A stretch of 64,000 bases of DNA from Closterium sp. NIES-65 (GCA_948144175.1 CANXME010001996.1:1-64000), one strand, 5' to 3'; positions 45,862 to 59,831 are shown, numbered from the stretch's first letter. Numbers and translations are program-made. The notes: a model not told the origin generated them from the sequence alone.

Positions 45862-46886
45862 TGTAGGGTGAGGTGCTAGTACGCTGCACACACACACCCC
45901 GGAAACCATGTGCAAGGTACTTTCTGTGCGGCGCATGATTCGTGTCATGGGAAGCCCATGCAAGCTGTTCCTTTGGAGGGAGCAAGCTTCACAAGTATGT
46001 CGGCATGTGCCTTCATTTCCAGCCCGGTCTTGCCCACCTCATCCCCGTCTGCATGGGCTCTGGGGCACAGCCGCCGTCATGGCAGCATGATGAGCGTTGC
46101 ACGGAACGGCCATACCGGCTGTCCCTCTGTACCGGCTGTGCCTCTGCAGCGCAGAGGCTATAGAGTCTATGCGAGGCCCACCACGCCCGCATGTGCATGT
46201 GCTGTATGACTGACTTGTGCCACCTCCCCACCTTGTCCTTCTCTCTGCAGAAATATCCTACTCCATAAGGTCTCAACACCTAGCAAAACCGGGCATGGCA
46301 GCTGCCAAGAATTGGAGCATGTAGTAGTGGTGGGGGGAAGATGAGGGGGCTTCTGCTTGCTGAACTTAATTTAGGCTTGTGACCAAGGGGGAGTGCTCAT
46401 TTCACTCTTGGTCATTCTGCATGGGTGTGCATTGATGCTTGTGTGCACCGTGTTGGTGTTTGTGGGTATGGTGTTGATGCTTGGGTGGGTGGGTGTTTGG
46501 GGGAAGTAACCTTTGTGCCTGGATGCCAATCAGCAAAGCAATTTATTTGATTGTAACAACTGTATTTCACCTATCATATGCTTCTTAAGACCCATGTGCA
46601 ATTATTGAGCAGCCAATACTCAAATACAATGTGTGGTAGCCTAAAGCATCGCTTCATGTGGTGGAGATTTTGACCCTAATAAGGGGTATAGCTTTGGTCT
46701 TGGGTTCCTGCACTCATGGCATAAGACTTAAAGAGGGAAGTCTGAATGGGATTAATGGGGTAGTTGAGTGAATCCGAAAATCGTGCACTGTGTAGTAGTA
46801 GTAGTAGTTGCACTGTGACGCTTTTTACGATTTTTTTGTTCCTCTACTACGATTTCCGGTGTAGTAGTTGCACTGTGTGCTTGCAC
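45746..46886 (+). other. SP1 last intron, 3' exon and spacer (copy B)
   Basis: Identical to 3235-4375: conserved acceptor ctctctgcag ending at 46250, putative 3' UTR, then a spacer without a recognised gene. Confidence 0.45.
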
Positions 46887-47857
46887 ATGACGCTGGGTAA
46901 CATTACAGTCAAGAACAGATGGCAGCCGCATGGCCATATCATGATTGCCATGCTGCCACCCTTGACTGGCGTGGATGCAAAATCCGAAGCGGGGAAGGAG
47001 ACGCGCCGCGTGGTGTTTCAAAAAGCCATGGATCGCATCATGCAAGACTTCCGAGAGGCTTCTAAATGGTTGGTAATTTGTACATTTGATCCATTTGCCA
47101 CCTACTCTTTCCAAAGTAGTAGATTTTCATCCCGTGGCAAAATCAGATGTAATGTCATGCGTGTTCCTCTGTTTTTAATCCCTCACCTGCCTACACACTC
47201 CAAGAACGTGTTTAGAACGAACAACAACACTCTCTGTCTCATGACCTCCCTTATACTGTACCTATGCTTTCGTTTTACCATCACACACACATTCATGACA
47301 AGCCTACCCATCCCACATCCCACCCCTTTCAGTCAACCCCCTCTCCATCACATTCTATCTTGCTTATCACACACATTACACTCCACACAAGAACATCATG
47401 CAGATAACCCCCTTCTTCCTCCTACCCCTCGTTCTCTCTCTCTTCTACCACTTCTTAACTCATTAGTCCATCAGACACATGCCTTCCCCCTTCTCTCGCA
47501 TGCTGAATCCGTACACCTTTTCCCTGCCCCACCCCTCGCTTTGTTTGGTACTCCACAAACAGTGGGATCATCATGCGTGACCCATTCGGTGAACGTCATG
47601 AGGTCTACCTAGCCTTATATGCCTACGTTGCAGACCAACCGGAGGCATGTAAGGTGGCAGGCCCTTTTGCAAGCCACCAAGCGCAATATCCGTGTCACAT
47701 GTGTCTAGTGCAAAGAGAGGACATAAGCAACATGGAGATTTCATCCGAGTACCGAACGGAGGCAGGTCAGGCGGAGAAGGTTGAAGAGTTACTTGCAATA
47801 CCGACACTTACTGCGCGGAATGATGCCGCAAAAGCCATGAGCATCCACCCAGTCAAG

Positions 47858-48552
47858 GTGAGGGAGGGAGACGAGATGACAGAGATGGGAGTGAGGAGGG
47901 ATGAGAGAGAGGAAGGAGGTAGGATAGAGTTGAGAGTGAGGAGGGATGAGAGGGAGGAAGAAGGGAGGATATAGATAGGAGTGAGGAAGGATTTACAGGG
48001 AGGAAGATGTGAGGACAGAGATGGGAGTGAGGAGGGATGAGAAGGAGGAAGAAGCGAGGACAGAGATGGGAGTGAGGAGGGATGAGAGTGAGGAAGAAGG
48101 TAGGACGAGGACTGGAGAGAGAATGGATCAGAGGGAAGAAGGAAGGAGAGAGATGGGAGTGAAGAGGGAAGAGAGGGAGGAAGATTGGAGGAGAGAGATG
48201 GCAGTGAGGAGGGAAGAGAAGACGGAAGAAGGGAGGACAGAGATGGGAGTGAGGAGGGAAGCGAGGGAGGAAGAAGGGAGGAGAGAGATGGGAGTGAGGA
48301 GGGAAGAGAGGGAGGAAGATTGGTGGAGAGAGATGGGAGTGAGGAGGGAAGAGAAGAAGGAAGAAGGGAGGACAGAGATGGGAGTGAGGAGGGATGAGAG
48401 GGAGGGAGATGGGAGGACAGAGATTTACAACATCTCTTCACTGTCACCCACGCCCTACTCAACCCCTATCCCTTTCAGTTTCCAGGCCAGGTCCCCTCTT
48501 CTGATATACCTTTCGCAACCCATCACTTTCCCCTCCCTTTGTTCCTCAACAG
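47858..48552 (+). repeat. GA-rich minisatellite, transposase intron 2 (copy B)
   Basis: Same repeat number and variants as 5347-6041. Identity at this level in a fast-mutating array implies very recent duplication or an assembly copy. Confidence 0.93.
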
Positions 48553-48992
48553 GCAGCAATATGGGGGTTGGCCTTGGGCGGAACGGATGTCGGCAACCCG
48601 TACAGGGCACTTCTTATCGAGATCATACATGCTCTTGATCTTGGCATCTTCATGCATATCATCTCCTGCATCAGAGCCATGCTAAAAAAGAGGAAGGAAA
48701 CACACGTGCTGAGAGAGCTAGATTTTGTCCTGCAAACAATAGCACGTGATACTCGAATCAGTGGTTTCCGGCTACCGGGTGGAGAGAAGGGTGGTTACTT
48801 TGCAGGTGCTGCAAAGTTTCAGGCGTTTGAACACCGTGCCATCATGCAAGTGTGCACGATTGTCCTTGCCGGGCGTGTAGATAAACAAATTGTGGATGTT
48901 GTAGCTGCATTTGTCGACCTCTACATGCTGGCCTTCAGGAGGTGGTACCATACGGATAACACCCTCCAAGAACTTGACTAGGCAATCAAAAG

Positions 48993-50553
48993 GTACTCCG
49001 AGTTTCTGCCCTGCCTTCTCTCCCAATTGGTTTCTGTTCTCATTCCACTCCGTGCCCACACCTTCCATCCATTTCTGCAATTCCTATCTCTCCCATATCG
49101 GTCTTACCTTTCTTTCTCTCTATTATCACATCTCAATCTAATCCCTACCTTGTTCAATCTGATGTCTTAAAAAATCGGAACCTGCCACTATATCTATCTC
49201 ACCACTTTTCAACCCCATCTGTTTCCTAGATTGTGCCTTGTCTCTGTCCCTCCTTCATCCTCCCTCTCATCCCTCCACTCCCATCTCTCTCCTCTCTTCT
49301 TCCTCTCTCTCATCCCTCCACTCCCATCTCTGTCCTCCCCTTTTCCTCTCTCTCATCCCTCCAATCCCATCTCTGTCCTCCCTTCCTCTCTCTCATCCCT
49401 CCACTCCCATCTCTGTCCTCCCTTCTTCCTCTCTCTCATCCCTCCACTCCCATCTCTGTCCTCCCTTCTTCCTCTCTCTCATCCCTCCACTCCCATCTCT
49501 CTCCTCCCTTCTTCCTCTCTCTCATCCCTCCACTCCCATCTCTGTCCTCCCCGTTTCCTCTCTCTCATCCCTCCACTCCCATCTCTGTCCTCCCTTCTTC
49601 CTCTCTCTCATCCCTCCACTCCCATCTCTGTCCTCCCTTCTTCCTCTCTCTCATCCCTCCACTCCCATCTCTGTTCTCCCTTCTTCCTTTCTCTCATCCC
49701 TCCACTCCCATCTCTCTCCTCTCTTCTTCCTCTCTCTCATCCCTCCACTCCCATCTCTGTCCTCCCCTTTTCCTCTCTCTCATCCCTCCACTCCCATCTC
49801 TGTCCTCCCTTCTTCCTCTCTCTCATCCCTCCACACCCATCTCTGTCCTCCCTTCTTCCTCTCTCTCATCCCTCCACTCCCATCTCTGTCCTCCCTTCTT
49901 CCTCTCTCTCATCCCTCCACTCCCATCTCTCTCCTCCCTTCTTCCTCTCTCTCATCCCTCCACTCCCATCTCTGTCCTCCCCTTTTCCTCTCTCTCATCC
50001 CTCCAATCCCATCTCTGTCCTCCCTTCTTCCTCTCTCTCATCCCTCCACTCCCATCTCTGTCCTCCCCTTTTCCTCTCTCTCATCCCTCCAATCCCATCT
50101 CTGTCCTCCCTTCTTCCTCTCTCTCATCCCTCCACTCCCATCTCTGTCCTCCCTTCTTCCTCTCTCTCATCCCTCCACTCCCATCTCTTTCCTCCCCTTT
50201 CCCTCTCTCTCATCCCTCCAATCCCATCTCTGTCCTCCCTTCTTCCTCTCTCTCATCCCTCCACTCCCATCTCTGTCCTCCCTTCTTCCTCTCTCTCATC
50301 CCTCCACTCCCATCTCTTTCCTCCCCTTTTCCTCTCTCTCATCCCTCCAATCCCATCTCTGTCCTCCCTTCTTCCTCTCTCTCATCCCTCCACTCCCATC
50401 TCTGTCCTCCCTTCTTCCTCTCTCTCATCCCTCCACTCCCATCTCTGTCCTCTCTGTCCTCGCACCCATCCCTGCCCTGCCTTTGTCCTCCCTCTCAACC
50501 CTTCTCACTCCCATCTCTCTCCTCCCTTTCTCCTCCCTCTCGTCTCTTGTCAG
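48993..50553 (+). repeat. CT-rich minisatellite, transposase intron 3 (copy B)
   Basis: Same length and unit order as 6482-8042, reverse-complementary in unit sequence to intron 2. Confidence 0.95.
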
Positions 50554-51573
50554 ATTGATTCCAATGTTGAAGGATGTGTTTGGCGAATTTCAAGCATCCG
50601 AATTCAACATCGGCAAGGTGCACAGCCTTGTGCATTTGGTCGATGACATTCGACGCTCCGGTGTCCCCGTTCACTACAACGCCAACATGTTCGAGTTTTT
50701 TCACCAACCTCTCGTAAAGAAGGCATACCGTGCAAGCAACAAACGTGACGCTATGCCTCAAATCGTGAAGCATAGTGTCATGGCACGAATGCTGCAAGCT
50801 CTTGATGACTCGGACCACAACAAGGAGGATTCGCACCATGGAATGGTCGCCCTACAAAAGGTAGATGATGCACGGTATAACATAGTCCTCTAAATTGCTT
50901 CTAACCATCTTCTCTCTGATTTATAACAAGTGCACCCCAATCCCGACCGCAGGCCATGGAAACTGGGAGAAACACACTCGTGGCCACGTCGCACAAGGTG
51001 AACTGGAGGGACTCTCGAGTTGTTGGCGGCGATCTTTGGCGGGAATACGAAACAGCAGCACCTGGCGACATGTTGCAGCTCCGCGCCTTGTTGTCACAAC
51101 GACAAGCCGATGGCGTTGAACGAAGCAACGAAATCCAAGTCAGAAAGGGCTTGGCTATACCAGGTGATGAGGACTTCACAAAGTATTCTAGTCAAACGCA
51201 CTATGTGCGGGCAACTCCAATGTTCATGAAGGCACCTTGGTTCAGTGATGTTGCTGTTTTGGGATCTGAGGTGGAAGTGTTACCGGATGGCACGAGGAAG
51301 CCCAAGGATGTGATCTGGTATGCGCGGTTGCTGCTCTTGTTCGTAGTTGCACCAAAGGATCCAGCAGCAAAATTGTCGGACCAGAAGGAGCGTGCGTTCG
51401 TTAGGTTCTACCGCGTTACCGACGAGGTGCATGCATCCCATTGTCCTGTGCTAAGGTGGGAGGAACCGGATAATGAGTATCAGGTGGTGGAGATTGACAG
51501 TATTTTGAGGGTGGCTCATGTGGTTCCTATTGCTGGGGATAAGTTTGTGCTCAATAAGTTCAAATTCTTCTGA

Positions 51574-52814
51574 AAAACTCCTGATCTTCACTGGTTTTTG
51601 TTTAATCGTATACAGCCTTTCACAATCGTTGCACCCCTTTCATAATCAGTAGAAAACCCATGCGGACCAAATTAGCCCTATTCTTAGCGAACCATTCTGT
51701 GAAGAGCATTTGTTGTTCATTCAAATCTGTTTGTTTTCTCACGCGGACCTGCGAGGATTTCAATGTCGTAACTGCGACACTGTTTTGCTAAACAATGGAA
51801 ATGTTATGCCGTGCGAGGTGCGAATCATATGTTTACGCTGAAATTTAAACTCTCGATAAACTAGGTCGTGGTGACGAAATCGGTTTCTTGATTGTTTTTT
51901 TTTTTTTTTTTAACACAGCTCACTCGATTGTTAACGGCGGCACTGTTTGGCAGCACTATCACTTTCGTGTTGTCTCTTTGTGCCAGCAAGTTGGCAGTTG
52001 GTCTGTGGGCTTGGTACAGCGTACATTACAGTTTCGGCTGGATTTCTGCACCAAGACTTCCGGTGAGCTGTTGCCTTGCTGGCTAGCCGAGGCGCTATGC
52101 GAAAAAACAGGCGCGAAACTGTAGCAACACTCTGACTCTGTGCTTCGCAAAGTCGACTCAGTTTGCCCTGCTGGCTAGTTGCGCGACAAAAGAGCCCACC
52201 ATCGATGTGCAGCGTTGACAGCTGGATGTTTCAAACTGTTGACATGTATGTGCATCGATCAAAATGTGGGCAGGGTCAATGTATTTTGTTGCGTGATTGC
52301 ACGGTGCGGAACTGCAGAACCTTCTAAACATTCTTCTGTTCGACTCAAAAAAGATGTCGAACAAAAAAAAACGTGTGATGTATCTGCCCGTCCGATCTGA
52401 TCGGCAGTTCGCTAAAGTCCAGAAACACCAACGTCTTCTGTCCACGTCATTCCGACCTCATTCCGTTTTGCTAAACCGAGTCAGAAAATACACAACGTTC
52501 TGTACCGTTGGGGAAACCGCGCCATGCCCTTTTGGTCGCAAATTCGCCAGTAGCCACATTAACAGACACTTTCACGCACCGCTTGTGCTCACAGTATCCC
52601 GCCTAAAAAGAATCACAACGGTAGAAGCCAACGGGTAGCCTTTACTTCCCTGCTCTGTACCATATGCCATGTGTGCTCCAGCTATTCCTGGTGTTAAGTG
52701 CTTTGGACGGGGTAATTATAAAAAAAAATAGTACTGCCCCACAGCCATCTATCCCGACCTTTCGTTTCCATCGCTGTCCCCACTCTCTCTTCACCAGCGG
52801 ATCCTCGTCCCCTC
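51574..52814. other. Intergenic region (copy B)
   Basis: Same content as 9063-10303, including the T16 tract and the TATA-like taattataaaaaaaaatag at about 52713. No gene seen. Confidence 0.6.
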
Positions 52815-54389
52815 ATGGCTGAACTCCCTCGTGAGTTTCTGGAGGGTCGTGCCAAGAGGAAGAAGAACATCCCTGCTAGGTTTCGTAATTACGAAACAGA
52901 GTACCCTGGTTCATGCGGGCGAGCAGTAGCACATGGAGAGTTAAGCAAAGCACAGAAAACTACTCAGGCAGGTACACCAGTCAACCCTGCTCCCTTGGTT
53001 GGTAGTCCTGCACCTGCCGCAAGCGGTCCTCCAACGGTTGCAAGTGATTCAGCCGTGGTAACTAATGGTACTACCGTAGTTGGATTTACTGCAACGAACG
53101 TCAGCGCAGAGAACGTGATAGGTTCTCAGGAGGACGGCTCTCACGACAACCTTGCCGCCTCAGGGTCCGACCTCGCCGTCGTCCGCACAGGTACTATCCC
53201 TTTTCAACCCACGAAAACTAGTGGTTTTCTTCTTGTGTGGTTCACTTTACTAAACCGTTTAGTTGTTTGTTTTCTTTTTCAGGGACCCCAATCTCCTCAG
53301 ACCGGAACGTGTATCATCGGGAAGCTAACACGTTCAACTCGCTGGAGGCCTCAATTCGCGTTACACTCGCCACCATTGTGGATACGCTCGACAGCGTCAA
53401 CGAGAGGCTTCGGCACACCGAAGAAACACAGCGAGCCCTCCTCAAAATCGTCACCGAACTCTCCAAAAACATCAATCTACCTAGCTGGGGGTCTGATGTT
53501 CAAGTCCAGGTGTGTTTAGTTAACCGATTCGTTAACCGTTCCGTTTTCGCATCAATGCTTTCCAACATCAAGCTAACAAACTCTTTCGTTGCTCTTTGCT
53601 GCAGGAGAAGTTTGGCGAAGTGTTTGACACGATGTTGAACGGTGCTAAGCTCGAGAATCGGCGGATCTATCCATCCCCCGAAGAGTTCAAGGCCGTTTTG
53701 TCTGATGTGCTAGATGTGCAGGTCGAAGAGGCTGCTAGGTTCAACTCTGATTTTAAGAACAAAAATTGGGGCGATAAAATGATAACTCTTTGCAATGGCA
53801 GGAGAGGGAAGCTTAGCACCAAATTTCGGCAGTGTGCATATGCTCTTCTCAAAGATCCTCTTGACAAAGTCGTCCCGAATGACGTCGACTCTCGACGGAA
53901 CTACGCTACGAACTACCTGTGTGGTGAGTTACTGATGTGCTGATTTCACTATTTGTGACTACTCTAATTTTTTCTTTTTTGGTCGCTGCAGAGTTGTTTG
54001 GCCTGCCATGGCATGCTCTGGGTGAAAATCCCCTAGCTAGCCCAGCCTTTATCACCGCCGCCAGTGCGTGGTACAAGGAACCCCCCGAAGATGTTGCGCT
54101 CACGATCGATCAAGTCTGCTACATCCTGTATGCGGTGAGTGGTTTGAACTGTTTATGTATTAAATGCAAAGCTCCTCTTCTGTACTGATCAACTCTTAGT
54201 GTTGTCCGCCAGGTTGAGAACAGCATGATCACAAGCATGAGTAGTCTGCATTCGGAACAGTCATCAAACAAGCGGGAAATGGACATCAGGAAGGCCCAGA
54301 TTGAGCGGTGGATTGACAGGGCCAATATTCCTCTTATAGCTGGTCATTATGATTTCGGTGAAGTGTGTGTCCTCAATTGGCGTAGGTAA
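52815..54389 (+). CDS. Five-exon gene of unknown function, intact (copy B)
   Basis: Exons 52815-53190, 53283-53509, 53605-53923, 53992-54134 and 54213-54389, giving the same 413-residue product as copy A. The basic N-terminal patch, Ala/Pro/Thr-rich segment, helical middle and compact C-terminal half are unchanged. No domain was recognised. Confidence 0.65.
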
Positions 54390-55580
54390 AATGTTATGCC
54401 TTTTTAATGATATTTTGATTTTTTAATCTAGCCGAATTTATTGCATATAGCGATTAGAAATTAGCATGTGAGAAATTGGTTTACGTGCGTGCGTAAATTG
54501 GTGTACCAAGTTTTGAGTATAACGGATGTATCTATTCTATGCCAATTTGAGTATAACGGATGTATCTATTCCAAATTTGATTCCATAGTGTCGTATCTTT
54601 TGTGACTCTAAAGGGAGTCAACTTTTATCCGTTTTTAGACCCTAGTACAAATAATGAAATGTTACGAAATGACATGTGTAACAACATTCCATCCAAACCC
54701 TGCTGACATGGCAACATTTCGCGTGACTCCCAGCAGTCTGCCCGTGGTTGGCGAAGCTCCAGCATTCTCGAACACTTCAAGCACACTGTGTTTCCATGCA
54801 ATCGCTACCCAGTATTTCGCACCAACATCGAGAACCCAACTGTCAGGCACATTCGAACCTGACTTCCAGATATTGGCGGGAATACTCAGGAAAAGGTGCG
54901 ATGACGAATCGGATTCTAATATTCTAGGGAATACTTACTCGTCGACTGTCGCCTCTCGCGACTCTCGTCGCTCCAGCCGCTGAAATAGCCGCGCTGTTGG
55001 CGAAGTTACCGAAGCGGCTAGAAGTGATCATGCTCGAGCATCGCACGTAGAACTGAGGCTTCCAGCAGTTAGCTGGAAGCCTTCCTGGTGACTCCCGATT
55101 TCGGGAGTCCTGTCAGTCGGCTTTCAATGCGGGGGGGTAATTGTGGGGCAACAGAACCACCCTGCAGTCAACCTGCGCAGTGCCGAAACCAACCTGCGAG
55201 GCGACTGCATTGCGTAAGTTGGGAATCGCATGTCAGTTGGGGCGAGCATATCGATTTTGTTACCTTCCTAGTAGCCTGAGGCTACCATACGATACAACGT
55301 ATGTATGTATTAGCTGCTTGAGCAGATCATGCAGCACAAGGATTCAAGGAGTCATACTAGGTGAAAAGAGTTTGTTACAATCACTGATACGCTGTGTTAC
55401 TGATTGACATCCAGGCACCCAAGCACCCATCTACGAGAATACAGAATACCCACAATCACCCACATATTGTACACACACCACAAGGCTAACATCCATTGCA
55501 GCAAGCAGAAGGCTCCTCGTCTTTTCCCCGCCACTATTACACGCTCCCAGTCTTGACATCGGACCCGCGCGGCTGGTGGA
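54390..55580. other. Convergent spacer (copy B)
   Basis: Same as 11879-13069, with the 26-bp direct repeat at 54512-54537 and 54546-54571 and the hairpins at 55057-55109. No confident gene. Confidence 0.5.
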
Positions 55581-55941
55581 TCTGCGGAGAGAAGGACACG
55601 GTGGGGAGACGATGGCACGACTCAGTCCCAATAATATGATTGCACCTTACCAGCAAGAATTGCCCAGGCACCAACAAGCATAGCCCAGGCACCAAGCATA
55701 GCCCAGGCACCTACATGCATCTCCTACTCACCAAAAGCCGAATTTTTTGCAATCTGCAAGCGTTCTCGCAACTTGATCCTGGCATTCCTTCTTAGCCTTT
55801 GCGCTCTTTGCCCATTTCCAGAAAAGAAACTGATTCTCGTCGCAATTCCGTCTAATCGCGTCATGGCAATCCGATACTGCAAAAGGGTGACAGCAAAGGG
55901 GAGTCTGTTGAGTCGAATTCTTCACTTTGGGAAAAGGCCGC
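55581..55941 (-). pseudogene. SP2 3' exons only (copy B)
   Basis: Exon 3 (55941-55728/55732) with the two Cys pairs and the start of the 3' exon (55581) remain. Exons 1 and 2 and the promoter lie in the segment deleted from copy B, so SP2 cannot be expressed from its own promoter here. Confidence 0.6.
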
Positions 55942-56101
55942 CTGAGAATGAGCGACATCAAGGGAGGCAGGAGCAAGTGAACGGCCGAGATTCCCCTCAA
56001 ATATAAGCTGCTTTAGGGTGCACCCTGCTTGCCCCTTACAACCATCCGGTCGTAAGCTGTCAGTGCTGCCTGGCCTTATGGGCAGCACGAAAATCACCAG
56101 C

Positions 56102-56634
56102 TGAAACGTTGCTGGGCAGGGAAGTAGCAGCCTTAGTAGGCTAGGAAAACGAGGATAGAGTGCTCTCTGGAGTTCTCTGGAATTTGCACTATCTCTTCAC
56201 AAATTTGACAGTACAATTTTATAGAGCACATTCAAACATCGAGTCGCACTCCCAAGTCGCGACTCTCTCTGAATTTCTCAATGGTAACCCAACCCTTTGA
56301 AATGAACCTGCCGTGAAATTCAGAGAATTATTGCGGTACGGGATTGGACGGCGAGCTTGGTTACGGGGCTGTAATTTCGTCGGTGTTGTTGGCGAGCGGT
56401 CGGAACTTCAGAGTCCTGCGTTTCGTAATTTTCGTGCGTGGGATTGACTTGGGCTGCGTGTCGGAATCTGGTCGCCCAGCTGCAGGTTGGGGCGTTCGAC
56501 CAATCCAAACTGCAGGTGAGGTGGCGCTTGACTTCCGCCCACCTGCACTGTTCTTGGCGCCGTGCTGCTGCACTGTTACAATTGTCTTCTGCCCACCTGC
56601 ATTGCAGTTGGCAGCACTCGGCTGCACTGTTACA
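56102..56634 (-). repeat. Gypsy 3' LTR (copy B)
   Basis: 533 bp, matching 13590-14122. Confidence 0.94.
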
Positions 56635-59600
56635 TTACTTCCCCCTCCAAGTGGCGCCGTCCACGGCGCCAAACCATGGCTGGTCAAATAACGGTTCACG
56701 GCAGTTGCAGCACGGTCAAGGTGGCTCTCAGGTTCCCATGAGTCCTCACTAGCAGGCTGATCCTTCCAACGAACAAGAAACTCACGACCGTGGGGTGTGT
56801 CGCGGTGAGCAGTGATAGATGCAACTTCAAACAGGCCGGGGCTGCCTTCGAACATCGGTGGCAGTTGGCGTGTGGCTGGACGGTCGTGTGAAGGTGCACG
56901 GAAAGGGCGGAGGCACTGGACATGGAAGACGGGGTGTATCTTCATATAGCTGGGCAGTTGGAGGCGGTAGTTGACTGGTGAGAGGACTCGGGTGACGGTG
57001 AATGGGCCAATGAAGCGAGGGGCAAGTTTTCTGGTTGTGCCTTTGCGTAGGAGGGGTAGGTGGTCAGTGGAGAGTAACACTTGATCGCCAACCTTGAAGC
57101 GGATATCCTTGCGGTGGGAGTTGGCATAGTGGGTCTGTTTGGCTTGTGCTTTAAGGATGGAGGTGCGAGCGGCGTCGATGGCTGATTCGAGGGAGGTGAG
57201 GAACTCAAAGGCTGCTGGTGCGTGGGAGAGGTGGGAGGGTGGGGTTGTGGGGAGGCGTGGGTGCTGTCCGGTTGCGAGGTAGAAGGGTGGCTGGCCAGTG
57301 GAAAGGTGGGGTGTGCTGTTGTATGCAAGTTCGATGGCGGTGAGGTGGAGGTCCCAATCCGTTTGGCGAGCGTTAACTTGTGCACGAAGGGCGTCTTCCA
57401 GCGTGCGGTTCATCCGTTCGGTTTGTCCGTCCGTTTCAGGGTGATATGCGGTAGAAAACTTCAGCCGGGTGCCATGAAGCTTGAAGAGGCTTTGCCAAAA
57501 GTTGCTCAAGAAGCGAGGGTCACGGTCTGAAATGATGGCGGATGGGAGGCCGTGTAAACGTACTATGTGATCGAAGAAAAGCCGGGCTGTTTCGGGTGCG
57601 GTGACGGTTGTGTGGGTAGGGATGAAGTGAGTCATTTTGGAGAGTCGGTCGACGACAACTAGGATGGCGTTGTAGTTGCGGGGTGTTCGGGGCAGGTCCA
57701 TGATGAAGTCCATGGTGACTTCATCCCACACTTTGGTAGGTGGAGGGATGGGCTGAAGGAGTCCGTAGCGGTTGGTGGTGCGTGCTTTGAGTTGTTGGCA
57801 GGTTCGGCATGTGCGTATGAAGTCGCGCACATCAGCATGCATGCGTGGCCAATGGTAGTCGTTGGAGAGGCGTGCGTATGTCTTCTCAACACCAAAGTGG
57901 CTGCCGGTGTCGTGGTATTCGGAGAGTAGCAGCTGCCGTAAGGAACGATCCGTAGGGACACAAATGGTCTTGGTGACAGCGTTGTACCAAAATGGGTCTT
58001 CAAATGAGTAGGCCGGGTCCTCAGGTGCTTGCTTGACAAAAAACAGGTCACGTTTGTAGGCGCGCTGAAACTTCGTGATGAAGGCATCATCCCATGTGAT
58101 GCTGCTGGTTCCATGGAGTTGCAAGGGTGGGTTCGGAATTCGAGGTGGAGGTGATGAGGTGGGGCTGGTTGGGGAGTGTTGGGGCTGGTTGGTGGGTGGT
58201 GGGGCTGGCGGTGGTGGTCGGGACAAGACGTCGGCTGGATTGAGCTTTCCGGGGCGGTAGATGATCTGGAGTGAGGGGACAAACTGCTCCAAAAACTCAA
58301 CCCATCGGGCTTGGCGGCGGCTGAGCACGGGCTGTGTTTTCAGGTGTTGAAGTGGGCGATGGTCGGTGTAGACGGTGACGGGCTGCAGCTCCACGTAACA
58401 GCGCCATGTCTTGATTGCGTGGACAATGGCAAGGAGCTCCCGATCGTGTGTTGCATAATTCCGCTCTGCCGGTTGAAGTTTTCGTGACTCGAATGCAAGT
58501 GGCTGCATCCCATGGCCATGGTCTTGGCAAAGAATGGCACCAATAGCGACATCAGAGGCATCGGTCCATATGAAGTACGGCCGTGATGGGTCAGCGACGG
58601 TGAGGACCGGTGCAGAGGTGAGTGCTGATTTGATTGCGGTGAAAGCGGTCTGCTGCTGTAGTCCCCATTGAAAGGCAGCTCCTTGACGAAAGAGATCGGT
58701 CAAAGGAGCGCAGATGTGGGAGAAGTTGAAGATGAATTTCCGGTAATACTTGGCGAGGCCGATGAAACTTTGCAGCTCCGCTACTGTGCGTGGTGCTGGC
58801 CAATCAGCAAGGCACTGGACCTTTGCGGGGTCCATAGCAATGCCTTTGGAGCTGATGACGTGGCCAAGAAAGCCGATGCTTGAACGGGCGAAGGTGCACT
58901 TGGAGAGCTTGGCGTAGAGGCGGTGTTGGCGGAGCGTGTCGAGGACGATGCGTAGGTGCTGAGCATGTTCTTCAAGAGACTTGCTGAAGATGAGGATGTC
59001 ATCGAGGAACACGATGACAAAGCGGTCGAGGAAGGGCCGAAAAATATCGTTCATGAGTCCCATGAACGTGGCTGGTGCGTTGGTGAGGCCGAACGGAAGG
59101 ACTCGGAACTCGAAGTGGCCGTAGCGGGTGCGAAACGCCGTCTTATTGATGTCGTCTTCGGCGAGGCGGATCTGGTGGTAACCGGAGCGTAGGTCGAGCT
59201 TGCTGAAAACCATCGCTTCCCCAAGCATGTCGAACAACTCCTCGACACGGGGCAGCGGGTACTTATTCTTGATCGTGATGGCATTGAGGGCGCGGTAGTC
59301 GATGCAAAGGCGTAAGTCACCTTCCTTCTTGCGGGTGAAAAGTACGGGGGCAGCGTATGGTGAGGTGCTGGGGCGGATGAAACCCTTCGTAAGAAGGTCA
59401 TCGAGTTGGCGTCGAAGCTCCAAAAGTTCAGCGGTGCTCATGCGATAGGTTGGCCGCACGGGCGGTGTAGAACCTGGAATGAGGCGGATACTATGGTCAA
59501 TAGCACGCTCGGGTGGAAGTTCGGCGGGTAGATCATCGGGAAACACGTCCTTATAACCGTTGAGCAGATTCTGAATGGTTGATGGCGGAGGGGTAGCTGA

Positions 59601-59681
59601 TGCTGCAGATTCGGGAGCCGTGAAGATGACGAGGAGATGATGAGGAGGAGGTGGTGAGGAGGGGTGGGGGCTGTGGTTGAC
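56102..59681 (-). mobile_element. Gypsy chromovirus, 5'-truncated (copy B)
   Basis: The 3' LTR (56102-56634), polypurine tract and pol from chromodomain back into the protease-RT linker are kept. The protease, gag, primer site and 5' LTR are gone. CCAGC stands at the outer edge (56097-56101). The break is at about 59681, where Copia-2 begins. Confidence 0.93.
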
Positions 59682-59831
59682 TCCCTCAGGGGTAAGTAGT
59701 ACGGACACGAGATGAGGTGAATGCAGCTGCCAGACACTGGAACTCCTCCTGCTTGTCCTCAAGGACGTCCGTGCCAAGAGCACACTCATCCCCGACGGAT
59801 GGAGGACAGACAGACTCAGACTCAGCGACAA
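56361..59831 (-). pseudogene. Chimeric frame: Copia-2 fragment fused to Gypsy RT-RH-IN-chromodomain
   Basis: One open frame of 1156 codons. Its main part is Gypsy RT, RNase H, integrase and chromodomain, identical to copy A. The first residues come from Copia-2: [13 protein letters not shown] runs straight into the Gypsy linker VNHSPHP. One base inserted near 59720 puts the more upstream Copia-2 codons in another frame. No promoter or natural start precedes it, so I treat it as a rearrangement product, not a gene. Confidence 0.85.

Larger units (their letters stand above)
46887..51573 (+). pseudogene. Plavaka-type transposase, broken (copy B)
   Basis: Exons 46887-47068, 47563-47857, 48553-48992, 50554-50860 and 50953-51573. 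It has the same missing N-terminus and the same in-frame TAG (48979-48981) as copy A, so both lesions predate the duplication or both copies are one sequence. Confidence 0.72.

Noticed and set aside
56361..59831. A genuine new Copia/Gypsy hybrid element
   Set aside because: The chimera has no LTR pair or target duplication of its own and is explained by one deletion join next to a Gypsy present intact in copy A.
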